Assembly (NCBI RefSeq): GCF_003148805.1
Contig: NZ_QGGX01000005.1
Location: 186,001-250,000, forward strand
DNA length: 64,000 nt
From: Aminobacter sp. AP02
Lineage (GTDB): Bacteria; Pseudomonadota; Alphaproteobacteria; Rhizobiales; Rhizobiaceae
Direction: 5' to 3'
Part shown: positions 35,169-47,416 of the stretch, in pieces
Layout: every line of letters starts with the position of its first letter
Position numbering within the stretch: position 1 is the stretch's first letter
Position numbers and translations under genes: made by a program
The notes under the pieces: model-generated
Told to the model about the DNA's origin: nothing
The model's database searches: none
What the model saw: the letters and a program-made list of their open reading frames with translations, nothing else

Positions 35169-36181
35169 TGGCGGGTCATGGCGATGACCATCAAGCTGTC
35201 GGCGGACCGGCCCGCCACATTCCGGTTCTCCTTGCTGAAGTACTGGCAGCGCTCAAGTCGCAGCCGGGTGACGTGATTGTCGATGGCACTTTCGGCGCGG
35301 GCGGCTACACCAAGGCCATCATGGCGACCGGTGCTTCGGTGGTGGCGATCGACCGTGACCCCGATGCGATCGCTGCCGGCCGCGATCTCGAAGCCAAGTC
35401 CGGCGGCAAGCTGCGGCTGGTGCAGGCGCCATTCTCCAGCCTCGACGAGCATGTCGAGCTGGTTGATGGTGTGGTGCTCGACATTGGCGTTTCCTCCATG
35501 CAGCTCGACCAGGCCCAGCGCGGCTTCTCGTTTCGTGCCGACGGCCCGCTCGACATGCGCATGGCCCAGGCTGGCGCCAGTGCCGCCGATGTCGTCAATC
35601 GCTTCAAGGCGGGCGACCTCGCGCGGATCTTCGGCTTCCTCGGCGAGGAGCGGCATGCCGGGCGCATTGCCCGCATGATCGAAAGCCGTCGTGAACGGCG
35701 CCCGTTTGAACGTACCTTGGATCTTGCCGACGCAATCGAGACGCATATCGGCCGCGCTCCGAAGGACAAGATCCATCCGGCGACACGCGTGTTCCAGGCG
35801 CTGCGCATCTACGTCAATGACGAGCTTGGCGAATTGGCGCGGGCGCTTTTCGCTGCCGAGCGCGCGCTGAAGCCCGGCGGACGGCTTGTGGTCGTCACCT
35901 TCCATTCGCTCGAAGATCGCATCGTCAAGCGCTTCATCACCGATCGCTCGTCCAGCCCGTCGCGCTCGCGCTACATGCCCGAACTCGAAACCATCGCCAC
36001 GACCTTCGACAAGGCGGGCGGTGCAGTCGGGCCAAGCGACGCCGAGACGGCCATCAATCCGCGTTCACGTTCGGCCAAGCTGCGGGCCGCCGTCCGCACG
36101 GCCGCTGCGCCGCGCGGCGAAGATTTTTCCATCTTCGGACTTCCGAAGCTACCCGACGTCAGTCAGTCGGGAGAAAGGTGA
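35165..36181 (+). CDS. rsmH: 16S rRNA (cytosine1402-N4)-methyltransferase
   Basis: The 338-residue protein (formerly MraW) has [10 protein letters not shown] and the SAM motif [11 protein letters not shown] at about 39-49, then [18 protein letters not shown] and [15 protein letters not shown], all diagnostic. It methylates C1402 of 16S rRNA at the P site. GAGGAG at 35151-35156 sets the start at 35165 within the mraZ stop (ATGA). A longer in-frame extension upstream through mraZ is rejected. It is followed 3 bp later by ftsL. Confidence 0.96.
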   Translation: MMAGHGDDHQAVGGPARHIPVLLAEVLAALKSQPGDVIVDGTFGAGGYTKAIMATGASVVAIDRDPDAIAAGRDLEAKSGGKLRLVQAPFSSLDEHVELVDGVVLDIGVSSMQLDQAQRGFSFRADGPLDMRMAQAGASAADVVNRFKAGDLARIFGFLGEERHAGRIARMIESRRERRPFERTLDLADAIETHIGRAPKDKIHPATRVFQALRIYVNDELGELARALFAAERALKPGGRLVVVTFHSLEDRIVKRFITDRSSSPSRSRYMPELETIATTFDKAGGAVGPSDAETAINPRSRSAKLRAAVRTAAAPRGEDFSIFGLPKLPDVSQSGER

Positions 36182-36184
36182 GCC

Positions 36185-36562
36185 ATGTTCCGCACCAGTG
36201 ACATCGTGCTGATCGCCGTCATGGTCGGCGCCGCGGCCTTCACCTACAAGACCAAGGACGAGGCCGAAAACCAGCTCAAGGCCGTCAACAAGATCGAGGC
36301 GCAGATCCGCTTCGAGGAAGACACGATCGACCTGTTGAAGGCCGACTGGAGCCTGCTCACCCAGCCCTCGCGCCTGCAGAAGCTGTCGCAGGTCTATGAG
36401 TCCGAACTCAAGCTTCAGCCGGTGGATGCCCGCCAGATCGTCGGTCTCGGTGATCTGCCCGTGCGACCGCTTACCATCGAAGACATCACCAACGAGCGCT
36501 TCGGCGGGATCGCCGAAGCCGCGCCGGACAGGACGACGGTGACCGGAGGGATTGCCCGATGA
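36185..36562 (+). CDS. ftsL: Cell division protein FtsL
   Basis: The 125-residue bitopic protein has one N-terminal membrane helix (about 5-21) and a periplasmic coiled coil (about 24-75, KDEAENQLKAVNKIEAQIR). FtsL sequences diverge strongly; the call rests on size, topology and position between rsmH and ftsI. In the divisome FtsL binds FtsB and FtsQ and activates FtsWI. Its stop overlaps the ftsI start (ATGA). Confidence 0.88.
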   Translation: MFRTSDIVLIAVMVGAAAFTYKTKDEAENQLKAVNKIEAQIRFEEDTIDLLKADWSLLTQPSRLQKLSQVYESELKLQPVDARQIVGLGDLPVRPLTIEDITNERFGGIAEAAPDRTTVTGGIAR

Positions 36563-38277
36563 TCGGCTTGCTCGGCAAGAAGCGCCGCAACGGCGAAGGC
36601 AAGGACGCTTCGATTGTTGTCGACAGCGCGCGCAAGGCGACCGGCGGACGCACGCGCAACCGCGTGGTCATGACAATGGCCGTGTTCTTTGGCATCTATG
36701 CGACGATTGCCGGGCGTCTCGTCTATCTCGGCATGCTGGACCCTGAAATGTCGGGCGGCCCTGAATCGCGCGTCACCGCCTCGCGTCCGGATATCGTCGA
36801 CCGCAATGGCGAGGTTCTTGCGACCGACATCAAGACGGCGTCGCTGTTCGCCGAGCCGCGCCGCATCGTCGATGCCGACGAGGCGATCGAGAAACTGTCG
36901 ACCGTGCTGCCCGATATCGAGGTCGAGCAGACCTATCTCAAGCTCAAGAGCGGCACCGGCTTTGTCTGGCTCAAGCGCCAGCTGACGCCCAAGCAGCAGG
37001 CCGAGATCATGCAGCTGGGTATTCCCGGCATCGGTTTCCGGACCGAAAAGCGACGCTTCTACCCCAGCGGCGAGACGACTTCGTATATCGTCGGCCTGAC
37101 CAACATCGACAACAAGGGCATTTCCGGCCTCGAAAAATACATCGACGACCAGGGCCTTGCCGACCTGCAGGCCTCGGGATTGGCGATTGCCAAGGACCTC
37201 AAGCCGGTCAGGCTTTCCATCGACCTGCGCGTCCAGCACATCGTGCGCGACGAGATCCAGTCGGCGATGGAAAAGCATCGCGCGCTGGCGGCCGGTGCGG
37301 TGGTGATCAACGTCAAGACCGGGGAAATCCTGGCCATGGGCTCGGTGCCCGATTTCGATCCCAATAATCCGTTCAACGCTCAGGACAAGGACCGGATGAA
37401 CCGCATGTCGGCGGGCCTGTTCGAGATGGGCTCGACCATCAAGAGCTTCACCACCGCGATGGCACTGGATTCGGGCAAGATGTCGCTCAACAGTACCGTC
37501 GATGCCAGCCGCCCGCTAACCATCGGTCGCCAGACCATCCGCGACTTTCACGGCAAGGGTCGAGTGCTGACGGTGCCGGAAGTGTTCATCTATTCGTCCA
37601 ACATCGGTTCGGCCAAAGAGGCCGACGTTGTCGGGATTGAGGGACACCGCGAATTCCTCAAACGCCTTGGCCTGCTCGACCGCTTGCAGACCGAACTTCC
37701 CGAATCCGCACGTCCAACCGAACCGAAGGTCTGGAAGAAGGTGCATTCGATCACCGCCGCGTTTGGACACGGCTTCTCGACAACGCCACTGCAGACGGCG
37801 GCCGGGGCGGTCGCGCTGATGAATGGCGGCCGCTACATGACGCCGACCTTCCTGCCGCGAACCTTGGAGGAGGCAATCGCTGTCTCAAGGCAGGTGGTAA
37901 GCGAGAAGACCAGCGAAGACATGCGCTATCTGTACAACCTGAACGCGACGGCGCCAGGCGGTTCGGGCAAGCGCGCGACGGTTCCCGGCTATCGCGTCGG
38001 CGGCAAGACCGGTACGGCTGAAAAAGTTGTCAACGGGCGCTACTCGAAGGAGAAGAACTTCAACGCCTTCATCGCCGCCTTCCCGATGGACGATCCGCAG
38101 TATCTGGTGTTGACCATCATCGACGAGCCGAAGATGGAGGGATCGACCCGTTCGGCCACAGCCGGCTTCACCGCAGCGCCGATAGTCGCCAATATTATCC
38201 GGCGCTCGGCTCCGCTGCTTGGCGTGAAGCCAGAATTCGGCCAAGAAGGTAGTGCAACTCTGGCCTCCTATCCCTGA
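36559..38277 (+). CDS. ftsI: Septal peptidoglycan transpeptidase FtsI (PBP3)
   Basis: The 572-residue class B penicillin-binding protein has an N-terminal membrane helix at about 36-56 and a pedestal domain at 70-210. The transpeptidase domain runs from about 220 to 555. Catalytic motifs are all intact: SxxK as S292-T-I-K295, SxN at 346-348, and KTG at 483-485. It crosslinks septal peptidoglycan together with FtsW, which is encoded downstream. The start overlaps ftsL (ATGA). A 52-bp gap separates it from murE. Confidence 0.96.
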   Translation: MIGLLGKKRRNGEGKDASIVVDSARKATGGRTRNRVVMTMAVFFGIYATIAGRLVYLGMLDPEMSGGPESRVTASRPDIVDRNGEVLATDIKTASLFAEPRRIVDADEAIEKLSTVLPDIEVEQTYLKLKSGTGFVWLKRQLTPKQQAEIMQLGIPGIGFRTEKRRFYPSGETTSYIVGLTNIDNKGISGLEKYIDDQGLADLQASGLAIAKDLKPVRLSIDLRVQHIVRDEIQSAMEKHRALAAGAVVINVKTGEILAMGSVPDFDPNNPFNAQDKDRMNRMSAGLFEMGSTIKSFTTAMALDSGKMSLNSTVDASRPLTIGRQTIRDFHGKGRVLTVPEVFIYSSNIGSAKEADVVGIEGHREFLKRLGLLDRLQTELPESARPTEPKVWKKVHSITAAFGHGFSTTPLQTAAGAVALMNGGRYMTPTFLPRTLEEAIAVSRQVVSEKTSEDMRYLYNLNATAPGGSGKRATVPGYRVGGKTGTAEKVVNGRYSKEKNFNAFIAAFPMDDPQYLVLTIIDEPKMEGSTRSATAGFTAAPIVANIIRRSAPLLGVKPEFGQEGSATLASYP

Positions 38278-38329
38278 TTCTGCGGGCGCGCCAGCGGCGC
38301 GCCGCTTTGTATGTAGCGAACGGAACTCG

Positions 38330-39784
38330 ATGAAACTATTTGACCTTGCCGGTATCCTGCCCGTCGATGGGGTTCTGCCCAAAGATGTCGAGGTGAGCGG
38401 GGTTTCTTCGGATTCGCGGCAGGTGAGTGCCGGAACCGTGTTCTTCGCCGTTTCCGGCAGCAAGGCCGATGGCGCGGCTTATGTCGGCGACGCGGCCAAG
38501 CGCGGTGCCGTGGCTGTCGTCGCGGCCAGGGGGGTGGACCTTTCTTCGATCGGGGTGCCTGTCATTTCGGTTGACGATCCGCGTCAGGCTTTGGCACTCT
38601 CGGCGGCCAAGCTCTACGGCCGCCAGCCCGAGACCATGGTTGCGGTCACCGGCACCAGCGGCAAGACCTCGGTCGCAGCCTTCACGCGCCAGATCTGGAA
38701 GCACGCCGGCTATGCAGCTGCCAGCATCGGCACGACGGGCGTCGTCGCCCCCGGGCGCAATGAATACGGTCAGCTGACGACGCCGGACCCGGTGGCGCTG
38801 CACAAGCTTCTCGCCGAGCTCGCCGACAGCGGCGTGACCCATGCTTCGATGGAGGCGTCGAGCCATGGCCTCGACCAGCGGCGCCTCGATGGCGTGCGCC
38901 TGGCGGCCGGCGGCTTCACCAATCTCGGCCGCGACCACATGGACTACCATCCAACTGTCGAAGAGTATCATCGGGCCAAACTTCGACTGTTCGACACACT
39001 TTTGCCCAAGGGCGCGCCGGCTGTCATCTTTGCCGACGATCCTTGGTCCGAACCAACCATCAAGGCGGCACGTGCAGCTGGCCTAGACGTGCTGACGGTT
39101 GGTCGCAATGGACAATTCCTCGCGCTCAAGCGCGTGGAACACGAGCGCCACCGCCAGCGCGCCGAAATCGAATGCGGTGGAGTGATCTACGAAATCGACT
39201 TGCCGCTGGCCGGTGATTTCCAGGTTTCCAACTCGCTTGTCGCAGCCGGTCTTGCGATTTCCACCGGAACGGATGTCGCCAAGGCCCTTGCGGCGCTCGA
39301 ACATCTCGAAGGTGCACCCGGTCGTCTCGATCTGGTCGGCACCACGGCGGATGGCGCGCCTGTCTATGTCGACTATGCCCACAAGCCCGATGCGCTGGAA
39401 AACGTTCTGGCCGCCGTGCGGCCATTCACGACGGGCCGTGTCATCGTCGTTTTCGGCTGCGGCGGCGACCGCGACCGGGGCAAGCGGCCGATCATGGGCG
39501 AAATTGCCACGCGCCTCGCTGATGTCATCATCGTCACGGATGACAATCCGCGCTCGGAGGTGCCTGAAAGCATCCGCGCTGCGATCATTGCGGCGGCGCC
39601 CGGAGCTATCGAGATCGGCGACCGCCGTCAGGCCATCCAGCAAGCCGTCGGGATGCTGCATGCGGGCGACACGCTGATTGTCGCCGGCAAGGGCCACGAA
39701 GTGGGCCAGACCATCGGCAGCGAAACCCTGCATTTCTCCGACCATGAGGAAGTTCGCAAGGCGCTTGCCGGAGCTGCGGCATGA
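38330..39784 (+). CDS. murE: UDP-MurNAc-L-Ala-D-Glu:meso-diaminopimelate ligase
   Basis: This 484-residue Mur ligase has the ATP motif GTSGKTS at 108-114. The DNPR motif at 405-408 selects meso-diaminopimelate rather than lysine, as expected in a Gram-negative. It adds the third residue of the stem peptide in the cytosol. The start at 38330 is preferred over an upstream extension to 38252 that would overlap the end of ftsI. Its stop overlaps the murF start (ATGA). Confidence 0.96.
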   Translation: MKLFDLAGILPVDGVLPKDVEVSGVSSDSRQVSAGTVFFAVSGSKADGAAYVGDAAKRGAVAVVAARGVDLSSIGVPVISVDDPRQALALSAAKLYGRQPETMVAVTGTSGKTSVAAFTRQIWKHAGYAAASIGTTGVVAPGRNEYGQLTTPDPVALHKLLAELADSGVTHASMEASSHGLDQRRLDGVRLAAGGFTNLGRDHMDYHPTVEEYHRAKLRLFDTLLPKGAPAVIFADDPWSEPTIKAARAAGLDVLTVGRNGQFLALKRVEHERHRQRAEIECGGVIYEIDLPLAGDFQVSNSLVAAGLAISTGTDVAKALAALEHLEGAPGRLDLVGTTADGAPVYVDYAHKPDALENVLAAVRPFTTGRVIVVFGCGGDRDRGKRPIMGEIATRLADVIIVTDDNPRSEVPESIRAAIIAAAPGAIEIGDRRQAIQQAVGMLHAGDTLIVAGKGHEVGQTIGSETLHFSDHEEVRKALAGAAA

Positions 39785-41214
39785 GCCTTCTGTGGACCTC
39801 CGACGCTCTCGTTGAGGCAACAGGCGGCCGCCCACTCGGGCAGATGCCCGAAGGCATATCTGGAATTTCCATCGACAGCCGCAGTCTCAAGCCCGGCGAG
39901 GCGTTCTTTGCCATCAAGGGCGATGCGATGGACGGCCACGACTTCGCCACCGCCGCCATCAAGGCGGGTGCTGGCCTTCTCATCGTTGCCGAAGGCAAGC
40001 TCCCGGCGCTCGGTCGTCTGAGCGCGCCGATGATCGTCGTGCCGGACGTGCTGGCAGCGCTTGAAAAGGTCGGCATCGCAGCGCGGGCCCGATCGCGGGC
40101 GCGTATCATCGCCGTCACCGGATCGGTCGGAAAGACCTCGACCAAAGAAGCGCTGCGTCACGCATTGTCGTCCGTCGGCAAGGTGCATGCGTCGGCCGCC
40201 TCGTTCAACAACCACTGGGGCGTGCCGCTGACGCTGGCGCGCATGCCTGAGGATTGCGACTACGCCGTCTTCGAGATCGGCATGAACCATCCCGGTGAGA
40301 TCAGCCCGCTGGTTCGCATGGTTCGCCCGCATATAGCGGTGGTGACGCTGATCGCCGCCGCTCATCTCGGCTTCTTCCGCAGCCTCGACGAGATCGCCAG
40401 GGCCAAGGCAGAGATATTCGAAGGCGTCGAGCCGGGCGGGGCAGTGCTGCTCAACCGCGACGACGGCCGCTTCAAGCTGCTCGAAAAGTTCGCCCGGGCC
40501 GCCGGCATCGACAACGTCATGAGCTATGGCGAAAACGCGCGCGCCAATTTCCGGCTGCTGCGATGCACGCTGGAGGCCGATCATTCGATGATCATCGCCC
40601 GCATCGGTGGTCGTGATGTTCCGGCCCGCATCGGTGCGCCGGGGCGCCATATCGTACAGAACGCGCTTGCCGTGCTGGGTGCCGCCCATCTTTGCGGCGC
40701 CGATGTTCCCACCGTTGCCACAGCCCTCGCTTCGATGACGGCGGAGAGCGGGCGCGGGCAGCGCCATATCCTGCAGCTTCCGGACGGACCGGTCACGCTG
40801 ATCGACGAAAGCTATAATGCCAATCCGGCCTCGATGAAGGCAGCGATCGAATTGCTCGACGCCACGCCGATCTATGGCGCTGGCCGGCGTATCGCCGTTC
40901 TCGGCGACATGCTGGAGCTTGGCAGTCATTCGGCGAAGCTTCATGCGGCGCTCGCCGATCTGATCGGCTCGACCCGAACCGACATGGTTCTGATGGCCGG
41001 GCCGGAAATGAAGGCACTTGCCGATACACTGCCCGAGGGGTTCAGGGCCGAGTATCGCGCCGGCGTCGAGGAACTGAAGACCGTGTTGTTGAAGACAATT
41101 CGGCCCGGCGACGCCGTCATGATCAAGTCCTCGAAAGGCATCGGTTTTTCCAGGCTTGTCGAGGCGATGATCAAGACATTCCCGGCACATGCCGGCAACA
41201 CCACACCGACCTGA
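39781..41214 (+). CDS. murF: UDP-MurNAc-tripeptide:D-Ala-D-Ala ligase
   Basis: The 477-residue Mur ligase has VTGSVGKTS (GSVGKTS at about 114-120), the [16 protein letters not shown] substrate loop and [11 protein letters not shown], all MurF features. It attaches the D-Ala-D-Ala dipeptide, which Ddl (encoded at 48724) makes, to the UDP-MurNAc tripeptide. Start and stop overlap or abut neighbours: ATGA with murE, and 24 bp to mraY. Confidence 0.96.
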   Translation: MSLLWTSDALVEATGGRPLGQMPEGISGISIDSRSLKPGEAFFAIKGDAMDGHDFATAAIKAGAGLLIVAEGKLPALGRLSAPMIVVPDVLAALEKVGIAARARSRARIIAVTGSVGKTSTKEALRHALSSVGKVHASAASFNNHWGVPLTLARMPEDCDYAVFEIGMNHPGEISPLVRMVRPHIAVVTLIAAAHLGFFRSLDEIARAKAEIFEGVEPGGAVLLNRDDGRFKLLEKFARAAGIDNVMSYGENARANFRLLRCTLEADHSMIIARIGGRDVPARIGAPGRHIVQNALAVLGAAHLCGADVPTVATALASMTAESGRGQRHILQLPDGPVTLIDESYNANPASMKAAIELLDATPIYGAGRRIAVLGDMLELGSHSAKLHAALADLIGSTRTDMVLMAGPEMKALADTLPEGFRAEYRAGVEELKTVLLKTIRPGDAVMIKSSKGIGFSRLVEAMIKTFPAHAGNTTPT

Positions 41215-41238
41215 CGGGGTCTCGGGGGACCGATACTT

Positions 41239-42321
41239 ATGCTAACTTTGCTTGTCGATTTCGCGGACAAGGTGTCGTTCTTCAACGTCTTCCGCTACAT
41301 CACCTTCCGCACCGGTGGCGCGCTGATCACCTCGGCGCTGATCGTGTTCATCTTTGGGCCGGCCATCATCAATGCCCTGCGCCTGAGGCAAGGCAAGGGC
41401 CAGCCGATCCGCGCCGACGGCCCGCAGACTCACTTCAAGAAGGCCGGCACGCCGACCATGGGTGGGCTGATGATCCTCTGTGGCATCATCGGCTCGACGC
41501 TTCTGTGGGCCAACATCGCGTCGGTCTATGTCTGGGTGGTACTGTTCGTTACGCTTGGCTTCGGTGCCATCGGTTTTTATGACGACTACCTCAAGGTCAC
41601 CAAGCAATCGCATCTCGGCCTGTCCGGCAAGGCGCGTCTCGGCATCGAGTTCGTGATCGCCGGTATCGCTGCCTGGATCATCATGCACAACGGCCAGGCG
41701 CCGTTCTCGTCGTCACTGACCTTCCCCTTCTTCAAGGATTTCCTGCTCAATCTCGGCTGGTTCTTCATTCCTTTTGCCTGCTTTGTGATCGTAGGCGCCG
41801 GAAACGCGGTGAACCTGACGGACGGTCTCGACGGTCTCGCCATCGTTCCGATCATGATCGCCGCTGCGTCCTTCGGCGTTATCGCCTACCTTTCGGGCAA
41901 CGCGGTCTTCGCCGAATACCTGCAGATCCATTTCGTACCCGGCACCGGCGAACTCGCAGTCATCCTGGGGGCTGTCATCGGCGCGGGCCTCGGCTTCCTC
42001 TGGTTCAATGCGCCGCCGGCCGCCATCTTCATGGGCGACACCGGCTCGCTGGCGCTCGGCGGCCTGATCGGCACCGTTGCGGTCACCACCAAGCACGAGA
42101 TCGTCATGGCTATCGTCGGCGGCCTGTTCGTGATGGAAGCACTTTCGGTCATCATCCAGGTCGGTTTCTTCAAGCTGACCGGAAGGCGGGTGTTCCTGAT
42201 GGCGCCGATCCACCACCATTTCGAAAAACTTGGCTGGACCGAGAGCCAGGTGGTCATCCGTTTCTGGATCATTGCTGTTATTCTGGCGCTGATCGGCCTT
42301 TCCACCCTCAAGCTGCGCTGA
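41239..42321 (+). CDS. mraY: Phospho-MurNAc-pentapeptide transferase (lipid I synthase)
   Basis: The 360-residue inner-membrane enzyme has about ten helices. The catalytic Asp115-Asp116 pair is in GFYDDYLKV, the Asp in [10 protein letters not shown] is at about 195-198, and the MAPIHHHFE loop lies near the C-terminus. It moves phospho-MurNAc-pentapeptide to undecaprenyl phosphate, giving lipid I. A GGGGGAC stretch precedes the ATG at 41239. murD follows after 8 bp. Confidence 0.97.
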   Translation: MLTLLVDFADKVSFFNVFRYITFRTGGALITSALIVFIFGPAIINALRLRQGKGQPIRADGPQTHFKKAGTPTMGGLMILCGIIGSTLLWANIASVYVWVVLFVTLGFGAIGFYDDYLKVTKQSHLGLSGKARLGIEFVIAGIAAWIIMHNGQAPFSSSLTFPFFKDFLLNLGWFFIPFACFVIVGAGNAVNLTDGLDGLAIVPIMIAAASFGVIAYLSGNAVFAEYLQIHFVPGTGELAVILGAVIGAGLGFLWFNAPPAAIFMGDTGSLALGGLIGTVAVTTKHEIVMAIVGGLFVMEALSVIIQVGFFKLTGRRVFLMAPIHHHFEKLGWTESQVVIRFWIIAVILALIGLSTLKLR

Positions 42322-42329
42322 GGCCTCAC

Positions 42330-43730
42330 ATGATCCCGGCGACGTCCTTTCAGGGAAAGCGAGTAGCGCTCTTCGGCCTCGGCGGCTCGGGGATTGCGAC
42401 CGCGCGTGCGTTGACCGAGGGCGGGGCAGAGGTTCTGGCCTGGGACGACAATCCAGAAAGCGTGGCGAGGGCCACTGCCGAAGATATTGCAACGGGCGAT
42501 CTGCGCGGCGCGGACTGGGCGGGTATCGCCTCCTTCGTTCTGTCGCCTGGCGTGCCGCTGACGCATCCTAAACCGCACTGGACGGTGGAACTGGCACGCG
42601 GTGCCGGCGTCGAGATCATCGGCGACATCGAACTGTTTGCGCGAGAACGGATCGCGACTGCCCCGACAGCGCCGTTCATTGCCATCACCGGCACTAACGG
42701 CAAGTCGACGACTACGGCCTTGACCGCGCATATCCTGCAGTCTGCTGGACGCGACACCCAGATGGGCGGCAATATCGGCCGCGCCGTGATGACGCTCGAT
42801 CCCCCGCAAGCCGATCGCCACTACGTCGTCGAGTGCTCGTCCTACCAGATCGATCTTGCGCCTTCGATCAACCCGACCGCCGGCATCCTGCTCAACCTGA
42901 CGCCCGATCATCTCGACCGTCATGGCACCATGCAGCACTACGCTTCGATCAAGGAGCGGCTGGTCGCCGGCAGCGAAACGGCGATCATCGGTGTCGATGA
43001 CGTCTACTGCGCCCAGATCGCCGACCGGCTCGAACGCGCCGGCAAGCAAGTGGTGCGCATTTCCAAACGCCTGCCCTTGACCGAGGGTTACTTCGCCGAC
43101 GGCAGCGATTTGATGGAAGCGATCGACGGCCGCTACAGCCGCATCGCCTTTCTTGAAGGCATCGGGTCGCTACGCGGCCAGCACAATGCGCAGAACGCGC
43201 TTGCCGCCGTTGTCGCCTGCCTGAAGGTCGGGCTCGACCTCGGCGAGATCCAGGCAGGGCTCGAGAGCTTTCCGGGCCTCGCGCACCGCATGGAACAGGT
43301 CGGCCGCAAGGGCCATGTGCTGTTCGTCAACGATTCCAAGGCAACCAATGCCGATGCGGCGGCACCAGCCCTGTCGAGCTTCCCGCGTATCTACTGGATT
43401 GCCGGGGGACTGCCCAAGGAAGGTGGCATCGAGCCGCTGCGCAGCCTGTTTCCGCGCATTGCCCGCGCGTATCTGATCGGCGAGGCGGCGCCCGCCTTTT
43501 CCGCAACGCTCGGCGAAGCTGTACCTTACGAGATTTCAGGCACGCTGGCAGCGGCCGTCGAACACGCGGCCGAAGATGCGGCAAAAGACGACAGCAGCGA
43601 GGCAGTGATCCTGTTGTCGCCGGCCTGCGCCAGCTTTGACCAGTTCAAGAACTTCGAAATTCGTGGCGAAGCCTTCAGGCAAGCTGTGAATGCTATTGAT
43701 GGCGTCAGCGCTATCGGAGGGGCAAGATAA
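42330..43730 (+). CDS. murD: UDP-MurNAc-L-alanine:D-glutamate ligase
   Basis: The 466-residue Mur ligase has an N-terminal Rossmann-like domain ([17 protein letters not shown]), ATP motif GTNGKST at 121-127, and [14 protein letters not shown]. It adds D-glutamate, the second residue of the stem peptide. Its TAA shares one base with the ftsW ATG (TAATG), so translation is coupled. Confidence 0.96.
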   Translation: MIPATSFQGKRVALFGLGGSGIATARALTEGGAEVLAWDDNPESVARATAEDIATGDLRGADWAGIASFVLSPGVPLTHPKPHWTVELARGAGVEIIGDIELFARERIATAPTAPFIAITGTNGKSTTTALTAHILQSAGRDTQMGGNIGRAVMTLDPPQADRHYVVECSSYQIDLAPSINPTAGILLNLTPDHLDRHGTMQHYASIKERLVAGSETAIIGVDDVYCAQIADRLERAGKQVVRISKRLPLTEGYFADGSDLMEAIDGRYSRIAFLEGIGSLRGQHNAQNALAAVVACLKVGLDLGEIQAGLESFPGLAHRMEQVGRKGHVLFVNDSKATNADAAAPALSSFPRIYWIAGGLPKEGGIEPLRSLFPRIARAYLIGEAAPAFSATLGEAVPYEISGTLAAAVEHAAEDAAKDDSSEAVILLSPACASFDQFKNFEIRGEAFRQAVNAIDGVSAIGGAR

Positions 43731-44884
43731 TGGCCAGCCGTCTCGACAGAAGTCCCGTTGCCTTGTGGTGGTGGACAGTCGATCGCTGGTTCCTCGCGGC
43801 ATTCCTGTCGCTGATGGGACTGGGCATCGTGCTCTCATTCGCCGCAAGCCCCGCCGTTGCCGAGCGCATCGGCCTGGGCAGCTTTCACTTCGCCACGCGC
43901 CAGATCATCTTCACGATCCCGGCCCTGGTCGTGATGATCGCGGTGTCGTTCCTCGAAGTCCGCCAGATCAGGCGCTTGGCGCTGGTGATGATGTGCATCA
44001 TGCTGGTCATGATGGTGGCGGTTCTGTTCATCGGCGTCGAGGTCAAGGGCGCGCGGCGCTGGGTCTCGCTTGCTGGCCTGTCGATACAGCCCTCGGAGTT
44101 CCTCAAGCCGGCCTTTGTCGTCATTTCCGCCTGGCTGCTCGCCGAGCACGAGCGCCATCCGGACATCCCCGGCAATCTGTTTGCGATGATCCTGCTCGGC
44201 GTGGTTCTGGCGCTTTTGATGGCGCAGCCTGACTTCGGCCAGACCATCCTCGTGCTCGGCACCTGGGGGGTGATGTTCTTCATGGCTGGCATGTCGTGGT
44301 TCTGGATCGTCACGCTCGGTGCCGTCGGCATGGGTGGCGGCCTGGCTGCCTACACAGTGTTTCCGCACGTCGCTGGCCGTATCGACCGTTTTCTCACCGG
44401 CGAGGGCGACACCTTCCAGGTCGACATGGGGCGTGACGCGATCATCAACGGTGGCTGGTTTGGCGTCGGGCCGGGCGAGGGAACCGTCAAGCGCGTCATC
44501 CCCGACAGCCATGCCGACTTCGTCTTCTCGGTCGCCGGCGAGGAGTTCGGCATCGTGCTGCTCTTGGTCATCATGTCGATCTTCGCCTTCATCGTGCTTC
44601 GCGGCCTGCGCATCGCGCTCAAGGAGCACGACGACTTCACGCGCTACGCGGTCGCCGGCCTGGTTGTGGTGTTCGGCTTCCAGTCGATCATCAACATGAG
44701 CGTGAACCTGCAGCTGATGCCTGCCAAGGGCATGACCTTGCCGTTCATCTCCTATGGCGGTTCGTCGCTGATCGCGATCGCGATCTCCATGGGCATGGTT
44801 CTGGCGCTGACGCGCAAGAAACCCGAAAAGCTCAGGCCCAACAGTTTTGCCGCCATGCAACGGCACGCAGTAGCGGCCGAATAA
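43730..44884 (+). CDS. ftsW: Septal peptidoglycan polymerase FtsW
   Basis: This 384-residue SEDS-family protein has about ten membrane helices. The SEDS words [27 protein letters not shown], and the C-terminal [11 protein letters not shown] are intact. It polymerises lipid II at the septum in a complex with FtsI. The ATG overlaps the murD stop; murG begins 1 bp after its TAA. Confidence 0.96.
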   Translation: MASRLDRSPVALWWWTVDRWFLAAFLSLMGLGIVLSFAASPAVAERIGLGSFHFATRQIIFTIPALVVMIAVSFLEVRQIRRLALVMMCIMLVMMVAVLFIGVEVKGARRWVSLAGLSIQPSEFLKPAFVVISAWLLAEHERHPDIPGNLFAMILLGVVLALLMAQPDFGQTILVLGTWGVMFFMAGMSWFWIVTLGAVGMGGGLAAYTVFPHVAGRIDRFLTGEGDTFQVDMGRDAIINGGWFGVGPGEGTVKRVIPDSHADFVFSVAGEEFGIVLLLVIMSIFAFIVLRGLRIALKEHDDFTRYAVAGLVVVFGFQSIINMSVNLQLMPAKGMTLPFISYGGSSLIAIAISMGMVLALTRKKPEKLRPNSFAAMQRHAVAAE

Positions 44885-44885
44885 C

Positions 44886-46013
44886 ATGGCCAAGGGAATC
44901 GTCATGCTTGCCGCCGGCGGGACCGGCGGCCATCTCTTTCCGGCTGAAGCGCTGGCCCATGAACTGACGGCGCGCGGCTGGCAGGTGCATCTCGCCACCG
45001 ACGACCGCGCCGAGCGTTTCGCCGGCAAGTTTCCTGCGGCGGCCATCCACCCGATTTCGTCTTCGACCATCGGCTCAAAGAACCCAGTCTCGCTTTTGCG
45101 CGCCTTCTGGAGCATCTGGCGCGGCGTGCGCCAGACTTCGCAGGTCATCGCCAAGATCAAGCCATCGGTCGTCATCGGCTTCGGCGGCTATCCGACTTTG
45201 CCGCCGCTTTATGCCGCCACGCGGCGCGGCGTGCCTTCCATGGTGCATGAGCAGAACGCCGTGATGGGACGCGCCAACAAGGCGTTGGCGGGCAGGGTCA
45301 ATGCGATTGCCGGGGGCTTCCTGCCGGAGAATGCGGGCGCTAACAGCGCCAAGACCGTGGTTACCGGCAATCCAGTGCGCCCGCCAGTCATCGAAGCCGC
45401 CAAGACGGCTTATGTCGCCTCTGCTGGTTCGGATGCGTTCAATCTTCTGGTCTTCGGTGGCAGCCAAGGGGCGCAGTTCTTTTCCGACGCCGTGCCCGCG
45501 GCGATTGCCTTGCTGCCCCAAGAACAGCGCAGGCGCCTTCATGTTACGCAGCAGGCGCGCGTGGAGGATGCCGAAAAGGTCAAGGCCGCCTATTCGAAAC
45601 TCGGCATCGCGGCGGATGTTTCGCCGTTCTTCACCGACATGGCCCAGCGCATGGCATCCGCTCATCTCGTGATCTCGCGCTCGGGCGCCTCGACGGTTTC
45701 GGAGATCGCGGTCGTGGGCCGTCCGGCATTGCTGGTGCCGTATCCGTACGCGCTTGACCACGACCAGGCGGCGAACGCGGCCCGTCTGGCGGCGGCGGGC
45801 GGGGGCGAAGTGCATCCGCAAGCAACGCTTTCACCGGAACGTGTCGCCGGGCTCTTGGGTGGTGCGATGGATGATCCGGCGCGGCTCGCAAAGATGGCGG
45901 CTGCCGCCAAGTCAGTCGGCAAAGCAGACGCCACACGGTTGCTCGCCGACCTCGCAGAGGCTATTGCGTCCAAAATACCCGTTTCGGATTTCAAGAAAGG
46001 AATGCGCTCATGA
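44886..46013 (+). CDS. murG: Lipid II synthase MurG
   Basis: The 375-residue GT28 glycosyltransferase has the N-terminal GGTGGH loop at 11-16, [12 protein letters not shown], the second glycine loop in [10 protein letters not shown] and [24 protein letters not shown] for UDP-GlcNAc binding. It adds GlcNAc to lipid I at the cytoplasmic face of the membrane. The stop overlaps the murC start (ATGA). Confidence 0.96.
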   Translation: MAKGIVMLAAGGTGGHLFPAEALAHELTARGWQVHLATDDRAERFAGKFPAAAIHPISSSTIGSKNPVSLLRAFWSIWRGVRQTSQVIAKIKPSVVIGFGGYPTLPPLYAATRRGVPSMVHEQNAVMGRANKALAGRVNAIAGGFLPENAGANSAKTVVTGNPVRPPVIEAAKTAYVASAGSDAFNLLVFGGSQGAQFFSDAVPAAIALLPQEQRRRLHVTQQARVEDAEKVKAAYSKLGIAADVSPFFTDMAQRMASAHLVISRSGASTVSEIAVVGRPALLVPYPYALDHDQAANAARLAAAGGGEVHPQATLSPERVAGLLGGAMDDPARLAKMAAAAKSVGKADATRLLADLAEAIASKIPVSDFKKGMRS

Positions 46014-47416
46014 AGATGCCGCAGACCATTGGCCTCGTGCATTTCATCGGCATCGGTGGCATCGGCATGAGCGGCATCGCCGAGGTGCTGCACAATCTCG
46101 GCTACAAGGTGCAGGGCTCCGACCAGGCCGATAGCGCCAATGTCCAGCGCCTGCGCGACAAGGGCATCGAATGCTACGTCGGCCATCGCGCCGAGAACCT
46201 TGGCGACGCCGAGGTCATCGTTGTTTCGACCGCGATCAAGAAAACCAATCCCGAGCTCATGGCTGCGCGCGAGAAACTGCTGCCGGTCGTGCGCCGCGCC
46301 GAGATGCTGGCCGAGCTGATGCGCTTCCGCAATGCGGTCGCCATCGGCGGCACGCATGGCAAGACCACGACGACCTCGATGGTGGCGGCGTTGCTCGATG
46401 CCGGTGATCTCGACCCGACGGTGATCAATGGCGGCATCATCAACGCCTACGGCACCAATGCCCGCATGGGCGAGGGCGAGTGGATGGTGGTCGAGGCCGA
46501 CGAGAGCGACGGCACCTTCCTTAAGCTGCCTGCCGACATCGCGGTCGTCACCAACATCGACCCCGAGCATCTCGACCACTACGGCACCTTCGACAACGTG
46601 CGCGAGGCGTTCCGCCAGTTCGTCGAAAACGTGCCGTTCTACGGCTTTGGCGTGATGTGCACCGATCATCCGGAAGTGCAGGCGCTGGTCAGCCACATAG
46701 AGGACCGCCGCGTCATCACCTATGGCGAAAACACCCAGGCGGACGTGCGCTTCACCAATCACCATATGGATGGTGCGGTTTCGGTTTTCGACGTGGTCAT
46801 CCGCAACCGCAAGTCGGCGTCCTCGACTGTTATCGAGGGGCTGCGCCTGCCGATGCCGGGCCGCCACAACGTGTCCAATGCGACCGCCGCTATTGCGGTT
46901 GCCATCGAACTCGGCATTTCCGCCGAGGCTGTCAAGCGCGGCCTGTCGTCCTTCGGTGGCGTCAAGCGTCGCTTCACCCACACCGGCAGCTGGAACGGGG
47001 TCGAGGTGTTCGACGACTACGGTCACCATCCCGTCGAGATCAAGGCTGTGCTGCGTGCGGCGCGCGAGGCCACCAAGGGCCGCGTCATCGCGATCGCCCA
47101 GCCGCATCGCTTCACCCGCCTGCGCGATCTGTTCGACGATTTTTCGGCCTGTTTCAACGATGCCGACACCGTCATGGTGGCACCGGTCTACACAGCCGGC
47201 GAAGATCCGATCGACGGCGTCAATTCCGAGGCGCTAGCCGCGCATGTTCGCGCCGGCGGCCATCGCGACGCCCGCTACATCGAAGGCGCCGCTGCTGTCG
47301 CGCCGATCGTGCGTGAACTCGCCAAGCCGGGCGACTTCGTCGTCTACCTCGGCGCCGGCAACATCACGCAATGGGCCTATGCGCTGCCTGGAGAACTCGC
47401 CGGAGGCGGGTCGTGA
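46010..47416 (+). CDS. murC: UDP-MurNAc:L-alanine ligase
   Basis: The 468-residue Mur ligase has the N-terminal [16 protein letters not shown] Rossmann motif, ATP motif GTHGKTT at 114-120, and [12 protein letters not shown] in the C-terminal domain. It starts the stem peptide by adding L-Ala to UDP-MurNAc. The ATG at 46010 overlaps the murG stop and is followed by a second Met at codon 3. The stop overlaps the murB GTG start. Confidence 0.96.
   Translation: MKMPQTIGLVHFIGIGGIGMSGIAEVLHNLGYKVQGSDQADSANVQRLRDKGIECYVGHRAENLGDAEVIVVSTAIKKTNPELMAAREKLLPVVRRAEMLAELMRFRNAVAIGGTHGKTTTTSMVAALLDAGDLDPTVINGGIINAYGTNARMGEGEWMVVEADESDGTFLKLPADIAVVTNIDPEHLDHYGTFDNVREAFRQFVENVPFYGFGVMCTDHPEVQALVSHIEDRRVITYGENTQADVRFTNHHMDGAVSVFDVVIRNRKSASSTVIEGLRLPMPGRHNVSNATAAIAVAIELGISAEAVKRGLSSFGGVKRRFTHTGSWNGVEVFDDYGHHPVEIKAVLRAAREATKGRVIAIAQPHRFTRLRDLFDDFSACFNDADTVMVAPVYTAGEDPIDGVNSEALAAHVRAGGHRDARYIEGAAAVAPIVRELAKPGDFVVYLGAGNITQWAYALPGELAGGGS

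Noticed and set aside
39628-41190. A 520-codon frame antisense to murF
   Set aside because: MurF is complete with its ATP motif; the antisense frame has no family features.
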